A stretch of DNA of 64,000 nucleotides from CALHVX01 sp038757945 (GTDB lineage Bacteria > Pseudomonadota > Gammaproteobacteria > Pseudomonadales > Azotimanducaceae). Numbering within the stretch: the first letter of the stretch is position 1; each line of letters begins with the position of its first letter. Under the pieces are notes generated by a model. It saw nothing but the letters and a program-made list of their open reading frames with translations, did not search any database and was not told where the DNA came from. Below, piece after piece: positions 59,168-64,000 of the stretch. The stretch spans positions 24,186-88,185 of the forward strand of contig JBCDGJ010000002.1 of the NCBI GenBank assembly GCA_038757945.1. The letters run 5' to 3'. A program made the translations under genes and the position numbers.

Positions 59168-61087
59168 TCAGCTCAGTCCAGCGATGTCCTGCGCGACACG
59201 GTCGGCAAAGGCCTCTACCGAAAGACTGCCGAGGTCTTCACCGCTACGGGTACGCACAGCGACCTCCCCGGTTGTCATCTCCTGATCACCCACTACCAGC
59301 AGGTAGGGAATCGCTTGCAGCGTGTGCTCCCGAATCTTGAAGCCGATCTTTTCGTTACGCAGATCGGAAATGACCCGGACGCCGCGGGCCTTAAGGCAAC
59401 GCACCACCTTGTCGACGTAGTCGTCCTGACGATCCGTGATGTTCAGCACCGCAGCCTGCACCGGTGACAGCCAGACCGGGAACTTGCCTTCGTAATGTTC
59501 GATCAGGATTCCGGTGAAGCGCTCCAGGGAACCGAACAGGGCCCGATGCAACATGACCGGGCGCTTGTCGCGGCCGCCGCTTTCATCGACATAGGAGATA
59601 TCAAACCGTTCGGGCAGGTTCATATCGACCTGCAGCGTACCGCACTGCCAGTCGCGGCCGATGGCGTCACGCAGCACAAACTCGAGCTTCGGACCGTAGA
59701 ACGCGCCTTCTCCCGGATACAGCACATAGTCGAGACCCATGGATTCAAGCGCATTGCTCAACGCACCTTCCAGCTTGTCCCAGACTTCATCGCTACCGAT
59801 TCGCTTCTCCGGGCGGGTCGACAGCTTGATGACCACATCCTCGAAGCCGAAATCCTTGTAGATGTCGAGCACCAGGGCGACGACGTCGACACACTCCTGC
59901 TCCATCTGCGCTTCGGTGCAGTAAATGTGCGCATCGTCCTGGGTAAAGTGACGCACCCGCATGAGCCCATGTAATGCGCCCGACGGTTCGTAGCGGTGGA
60001 CCTTTCCGAACTCGGCCATGCGCAAGGGCAGATCGCGGTAGCTCTTCAATCCCTGCGCGAACATCGAGACCGACCCGGGACAGTTCATAGGCTTGAGTGC
60101 AAAGACCCGCTCGTCTTCGGTCTGGGTCGAAAACATGTTTTCCCGGTAGTTGAACCAGTGGCCCGATGTTTCCCACAGGCTGCGATCCATCACGTCGGGC
60201 GTATTCACCTCAACGTAGCCTGCTTCTTCCTGGCGCTTGCGCATGTAATCCAGTAGCTGCCGGAACAGGGTCCAGCCCTTCGGGTGCCAGTAGACCGACC
60301 CGGGCGCTTCGTCGCTCAAGTGAAACAGATCAAGCTTTCGACCGAGCTTCCGGTGATCGCGCTTTTCTGCTTCTTCCAGACGACGGAGATAGGCTTTCAG
60401 CTCCTTTTCACTGCGCCAGGCGGTCCCATAGATACGCTGCAGCATCTCGTTGTCCGAGTTGCCGCGCCAGTACGCGCCTGCGAGCTTCATCAGCTTGAAA
60501 GCCTTCGGCAGTTTGCCGGTACTCGGCAGATGTGGGCCACGGCAGACATCAAACCAGTCGCCCTGACGATAGACTGAAACTTCCTCGCCCTCGGGGATGA
60601 TGTCTTCGATGATCTGGACCTTGTAGTCCTCACCAATCTCCCGAAAGACCTTTATGGCCTGATCGCGGTCCCAGACTTCCCGCTCAATCGGCAGATCGCG
60701 GCCGACGATTTCGCGCATGCGCGCTTCGATCTTTTCCAGATCCTCCGGGGAGAACGGCTCGTCTCTGGCAAAGTCGTAGTAAAAGCCGTCCTCAATCGCC
60801 GGTCCGATGGTTACCTGCGTACCCGGATACAGTTCCTGCACCGCCTGGGCCATCACGTGGGCTGCGTCGTGGCGCAGAAGCTCCAGCGCTTCGTCACTTT
60901 TGCTGGTAATGATCGCCAGTTCGGCATCGGCCTCGAGCAGGTGCGAGGTATCGACCAGCGCGCCGTTAACCGTACCAGCGAGCGCGGCCTTCGCGAGTCC
61001 CGGGCCAATGTCTGCGGCAACGTCTTGGATGCTAACGGGCTGTTCGTACTGGCGAACGGCACCATCGGGGAGGGTAATCTGGGGCAT
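59168..61087 (-). CDS. thrS: Threonyl-tRNA synthetase
   Basis: Charges tRNA-Thr. The 639-residue product has the N-terminal TGS domain (MPQITLPDGAVRQYEQPVS), the editing domain with HDAAHVMAQAV, class II motifs (RHFTQDDAHIYCTE, MLHRALFGSLERF) and the C-terminal anticodon domain. The zinc ligands (Cys in KPMNCPGS, His in DDAHIYC, His in MLHRALF) are all retained. ATG 61087 has GGAGA 8 bases upstream. Unlike the usual arrangement, infC-rpmI-rplT do not follow, so this may be a second or relocated copy. Confidence 0.97.
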   Translation of the reverse strand: MPQITLPDGAVRQYEQPVSIQDVAADIGPGLAKAALAGTVNGALVDTSHLLEADAELAIITSKSDEALELLRHDAAHVMAQAVQELYPGTQVTIGPAIEDGFYYDFARDEPFSPEDLEKIEARMREIVGRDLPIEREVWDRDQAIKVFREIGEDYKVQIIEDIIPEGEEVSVYRQGDWFDVCRGPHLPSTGKLPKAFKLMKLAGAYWRGNSDNEMLQRIYGTAWRSEKELKAYLRRLEEAEKRDHRKLGRKLDLFHLSDEAPGSVYWHPKGWTLFRQLLDYMRKRQEEAGYVEVNTPDVMDRSLWETSGHWFNYRENMFSTQTEDERVFALKPMNCPGSVSMFAQGLKSYRDLPLRMAEFGKVHRYEPSGALHGLMRVRHFTQDDAHIYCTEAQMEQECVDVVALVLDIYKDFGFEDVVIKLSTRPEKRIGSDEVWDKLEGALSNALESMGLDYVLYPGEGAFYGPKLEFVLRDAIGRDWQCGTLQVDMNLPERFDISYVDESGGRDKRPVMLHRALFGSLERFTGILIEHYEGKFPVWLSPVQAAVLNITDRQDDYVDKVVRCLKARGVRVISDLRNEKIGFKIREHTLQAIPYLLVVGDQEMTTGEVAVRTRSGEDLGSLSVEAFADRVAQDIAGLS

Positions 61088-61249
61088 AACGATGTCTCCG
61101 TCAGTGGCGGTCATTACCAAAGACCGCATGGCTTCCTGTCTACGAGCGTAGACAGCTCAATCTATGCCTAGTGTATCAGTGAATTCGAGACCCGGCGATC
61201 TACAGATATCTGCTTTGCCGGCGCACCGTGATCAGCGGGCGCACCGTAT

Positions 61250-61369
61250 TCAGCAGCAGCAGCCGTCCTTGCAGCAGGCGCAGGTCTTCTCCGCACAGCA
61301 ATCCTTGTTGCCAGGCGCGTTTTTACCGCACTCACACGTACATTTGCTCTGATCTTTCTCTTCAGCCAT
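61250..61369 (-). CDS. Metallothionein-like cysteine-rich peptide
   Basis: A 39-residue frame (ATG 61369, GGAGAAAAC upstream) with eleven cysteines at 10, 12, 14, 24, 25, 30, 32, 33, 37, 38 and 39, in CxCxC, CC, CxCC and CCC clusters. It has no aromatic residue and should bind several thiophilic or zinc-type ions. It is 39 bases downstream of the ArsR/SmtB-type repressor gene on the same strand, an arrangement like smtB/smtA. It does not match a family I can name. Confidence 0.85.
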   Translation of the reverse strand: MAEEKDQSKCTCECGKNAPGNKDCCAEKTCACCKDGCCC

Positions 61370-61408
61370 GTTTTCTCCATTTCTTCCTTGTACTACTCGC
61401 ACCGAGGG

Positions 61409-61696
61409 TCAGCCCTCAATCAGATCTGCCAGCGTACGCAGTTTTTCCGCCACCTCATGGCGATTCAGGGCGTACTTTCGCTCGCGACCCTTTTTTCTCA
61501 TCCGTACCACGCCCTCCTGCTCCAACAGCTTCAGATGGCGCGACACGACCGACGCGTCAACGCTGCAGCATTCACACAAGCACATGGCGTTTTGGGGCTC
61601 TTCGCACTGGCACAGCTCGTACACGAGGGATAGCCGGTTGAATTCACCAAGCGCCTTGAGCAATGCTGCGAGCTCATTAACTTCGTCCGCGTCCAC
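61409..61696 (-). CDS. ArsR/SmtB-family metal-responsive repressor
   Basis: A 95-residue winged-helix protein: LAALLKALGEFNRLSLVYEL, then CQCEEPQNAMCLCECC, a cysteine cluster that includes the CxC(x)C metal site on the recognition helix side, and SVVSRHLKLLEQEGVVRMRKKGRERKYAL. It should derepress the metallothionein-like gene on metal binding. The start is GTG 61696, almost at the predicted transcription start. Confidence 0.93.
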   Translation of the reverse strand: MDADEVNELAALLKALGEFNRLSLVYELCQCEEPQNAMCLCECCSVDASVVSRHLKLLEQEGVVRMRKKGRERKYALNRHEVAEKLRTLADLIEG

Positions 61697-61701
61697 GCCT
61701 T

Positions 61702-61730
61702 ATATTTGCTCATTTGTGCATATATGTCAA
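61702..61730 (-). promoter_or_regulatory. ArsR operator overlapping its promoter
   Basis: Inverted repeat ATATTTGC-N8-GCATATAT (61702-61725) overlaps a minus-strand promoter: TTGACA at 61725-61730 and AAATAT at 61702-61707, 17-base spacer. Repressor binding would cover the promoter core. Confidence 0.72.
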
Positions 61731-61991
61731 CATAAGACTGCCGCGGCCCAACCGAGCAGAACGTTTCCGCCCACCCTCGACAGGTGAGTTGAGCATCCCG
61801 CGCCACGTTCTCCCGCCACTCTTTTACCTGCCACGTTCTCCACACCACATCGACGAAAGCGGTGGGCGAGACCCAGGGCAACGGCGTCCGAGTAGAGACC
61901 TGCGGCAGCGGCTCGAGAGGCAAGGCTGCGCCTGGATCCTCACCGCGGTTTAGTGGCAAACTCCCGAAGATTCATCCTGGGGGAGCACGAT

Positions 61992-62741
61992 ATGTCCGAA
62001 CCGATCAACGTTTACTTCGTGTGCGGGGGCAAATACCACGACATCGATTTCGTCCGGCTGGAAATGCTGAAGCTGTTCTCCGAAGACCAGCGATTCAGGG
62101 TACGCATGGCGGATGATTACTCAAAGATCGACGAGATCACTGCATCGGACGTGCTGGTGACCTACACCGTAGATGTCGTCCCAACCGATGAGGAAACCGA
62201 GCAACTGGAACAGTGGCTCAGTTCCGGAAACCGATGGTTCGCGCTGCATGCAACCAACTCGATTCTCGAATTCACCGACAACGGTGTTGACTGCCCACGC
62301 CGCGCGCCAAAGTTCATGCACATGCTTGGCAGCCAGTTCACCGGGCATCCGCCGATTGACTACTACCCGGTAACCGTTGAACCCGGCAAAGAAGAACATC
62401 CGCTGGTCGCGGGCATCGACCCCATGCTCGTCGAGGACGAGCTCTACGTTTCCGAGTTCTACGATGACGTCGAAGTGCTGCTCAAGACGCGCTGGGGAGG
62501 CGCGTGCGATGGATTTGTGGAAGACACTGTCGAAGAGCGCGACCACCCAATCATGTATCTGAGGAAGTACGGTAAGGGCACGGTGCTGTTCCTTACGCTT
62601 GGTCATGCGCGCTCGAAGTACGACCTGAGACCCATGGTCGATGTGTATCCGAAGATGGAACGCGGCTCGTGGACCGTACCCGACTTCTACGAACTGCTAC
62701 GGCGCGGTCTGAAGTGGAGCGCCGGAGAGATTGCCGCCTAG
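61992..62741 (+). CDS. ThuA-domain protein
   Basis: A 249-residue ThuA/glutamine-amidotransferase-like protein: VYFVCGGKYHDIDFVRLEML, DVLVTYTVDVVPTDEETEQL, WFALHATNSIL, EDELYVSEFYDD and FLTLGHARSKYDLRP are the typical blocks. Members are linked to trehalose or other sugar use, but no sugar gene is near. ATG 61992 is preceded by GGGGGAG. Confidence 0.9.
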   Translation: MSEPINVYFVCGGKYHDIDFVRLEMLKLFSEDQRFRVRMADDYSKIDEITASDVLVTYTVDVVPTDEETEQLEQWLSSGNRWFALHATNSILEFTDNGVDCPRRAPKFMHMLGSQFTGHPPIDYYPVTVEPGKEEHPLVAGIDPMLVEDELYVSEFYDDVEVLLKTRWGGACDGFVEDTVEERDHPIMYLRKYGKGTVLFLTLGHARSKYDLRPMVDVYPKMERGSWTVPDFYELLRRGLKWSAGEIAA

Positions 62742-62971
62742 CGCGAGGCAATTCACAGAGCCCAACCGCAACCCCGGGGTGACAACATGCCAGACCCAGA
62801 ACCATCTCGGGACTGGCGTGTCGCTCCGGCACCACAGTACCTACCGATTTCGGCTTGGCATTCAAAGGCTGCTGGGAGACCATTGCGCTCAAACCGGCAC
62901 TCAGCTGAACCGCAAACACCTGCGGCTGCTGACTACCGTCCCTTAACTTCTGTCCAGAATGGCGCTTACGC

Positions 62972-63730
62972 ATGTTTCGGAAATCCATAACTCTTCCAGC
63001 CCTCTTCCTGCTCATCGCGACGCTCACCGCCTGCACAGCAGCGCCAACCGCCGATGATCAGACGGCGGAGACTGACGAAGCCCTCATCGCACGAGCCCTC
63101 GAGATCCACGACCGGGTACTGACCCTCGACACCCATGCAGATACCCCGCTGCGCATGATCGAGCCGGGGTTCGACATGGCAGAGCGGCACGACCCGAGAG
63201 AAACCGGATCAAAGGTCGATTACCCGAGAATGAAGGACGGCGGGCTGGATTCCATCTTCTTCGCCGCTTTTGTTGCGCAGGACATTCGCAACGACGAAGG
63301 CAATCGACGGGCAAAGGAGCTGAGCCTGCAGATGATTGATGCGGTCATTGCATCAACAGAAACCAATGCCGATATCGCCGGTCTGGCACTGACTCCAGAA
63401 GACGCCTACGCGCTGGAGAAGGAGGGCAAACGGGCGATCTTCATCGGCATCGAAAACGGTTATCCCATCGGCGACGACCTGTCTAACGTTGAGCTCTATT
63501 TCGACAAGGGCGTGCGCTACATAACCCTGGTGCATTCGAGCAACAACGATCTGGCGGACTCCGCTACAGACTCAAACGGGGCTGAACACGAGGGAATCAG
63601 CGAGCTGGGCGAGGCGGTGGTCCGGGAAATGAACCGCCTGGGCATCATGGTAGACGTCTCGCACGGCAGCGACGATGTCTTCTACGATGCGATTGCCACG
63701 TCGGACGCGCCAATCAGTATAAAAAGCTAG
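62972..63730 (+). CDS. Membrane dipeptidase (M19), truncated by repeats
   Basis: The N-terminal 252 residues of a lipoprotein dipeptidase: lipobox IATLTACTA, the zinc motif VLTLDTHADTPLRM, GIENGYPIG with the bridging Glu, and MVDVSHGSD. Family members continue through a SHSSxR block and a C-terminal half of more than 150 residues. Here the frame ends ...ATSDAPISIKS at a stop inside the first 40-bp repeat, so two-thirds of the active site remains but the rest is missing. Probably inactive, or a C-terminal part lies beyond the array. Confidence 0.85.
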   Translation: MFRKSITLPALFLLIATLTACTAAPTADDQTAETDEALIARALEIHDRVLTLDTHADTPLRMIEPGFDMAERHDPRETGSKVDYPRMKDGGLDSIFFAAFVAQDIRNDEGNRRAKELSLQMIDAVIASTETNADIAGLALTPEDAYALEKEGKRAIFIGIENGYPIGDDLSNVELYFDKGVRYITLVHSSNNDLADSATDSNGAEHEGISELGEAVVREMNRLGIMVDVSHGSDDVFYDAIATSDAPISIKS

Positions 63731-64000
63731 GGCGCTGCAGCAACAAGAAATGGGCAGTATAAAAAACGGGGGCGCTGCCGCAGCGAGAATTGGTAAGTAT
63801 AAAAAGCGCAGGCGCTGCTGCAACGAGAAAAGGGCAGTATAAAAAGTGGGGGCGCTGCCGCAACGAAAACCGGGCAGTATAAAAACTGGGGCGCTGCCGC
63901 AACAAGAAAAGGGCAGTAAAAAAACGTGGGGCGCTGCCGCAACGAGAAATGGGCAGTATAAAAAGCGGGGGCGCTGCCGCAGATCGAAAGGGCGAGTTTA
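63716..64000. repeat. 40-bp tandem repeat array, at least seven copies
   Basis: Copies begin at 63716, 63756, 63796, 63836, 63876, 63915 and 63955 (periods 40, 40, 40, 40, 39, 40), each starting AGTATAAAAA and containing GGCGCTGCCGCAACGAGAAA. There is no spacer. Each repeat junction contains GGCAG and CTGCC as inverted halves. The array starts inside the dipeptidase gene and reaches the end of the window, so its full length is unknown. Confidence 0.95.

Noticed and set aside
63716..64000. CRISPR array
   Set aside because: Units are directly abutting 40-mers with no unique spacers and no cas genes nearby.

Overview
The window is GC-rich chromosomal DNA. cmoA-cmoB, ppk1, thrS, the PA0069-type radical SAM gene, an E. 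coli-type LexA box and E. coli-like tRNA and boxA signatures point to a gammaproteobacterium, probably free-living and aerobic. No rRNA gene, phage structural gene or transposase was seen, and I cannot name the species from sequence alone.

Layout. 0-9 kb: housekeeping and metabolic genes (partial glycosyltransferase, ppk1, cmoAB, an acyl-CoA dehydrogenase, a TauD-type dioxygenase, a YceI-like lipoprotein, pncC). 9-10.5 kb: two exported proteins, the first with a PAAR-like (DUF4150) stretch. 10.5-22.5 kb: a compact chemotaxis-type signalling cluster without flagellar genes: CheW, a soluble four-PAS receptor ending in a CheR-binding pentapeptide, CheB, CheD, CheR, a STAS protein, CheA, an HDOD protein, a CheX-like protein, two CheY proteins and a possible divergent CheZ. 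22.6-25.6 kb: a cobalt-type nitrile hydratase operon with a MATE exporter. 26-33 kb: Smr, PhyH-type oxygenase, a LexA-controlled radical SAM gene, and a retropepsin / 7TM-transglutaminase / ATP-grasp ligase set. 33-43.3 kb: CbbQ-NorD-type AAA/VWA pair, BI-1, a trypsin-like protease with an FHA membrane protein, SelO, a PerM-type transporter.

43.3-48.8 kb is the most unusual part. A gene of the glycine/sarcosine/betaine/D-proline reductase selenoprotein B family is read through an in-frame UGA (motif UxxC) followed by a SECIS-like hairpin. Next come a normal tRNA-Met, an XRE regulator, a strong promoter with a terminator-ended leader, an rRNA-type boxA with no rRNA behind it, about 1.3 kb of tRNA and degenerate tRNA-like modules (Tyr GTA, Gly ACC, Ser CGA, Gln CTG-like, Met CAT and others), and a slipin gene preceded by an extremely long anti-16S match. 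This looks like an integrated tRNA-like RNA array plus slipin unit.

49-62 kb is rich in metal-linked genes: two DUF1989 proteins, a KynB-type cyclase, a WD40 protein, a COG0523 GTPase, an orphan ABC ATPase, DUF1636, a Zur-like palindrome, a metallophosphatase, thrS, an 11-cysteine metallothionein-like peptide and its ArsR/SmtB-type repressor. The window ends with a membrane dipeptidase cut off by a 40-bp tandem repeat array that runs to the last base.
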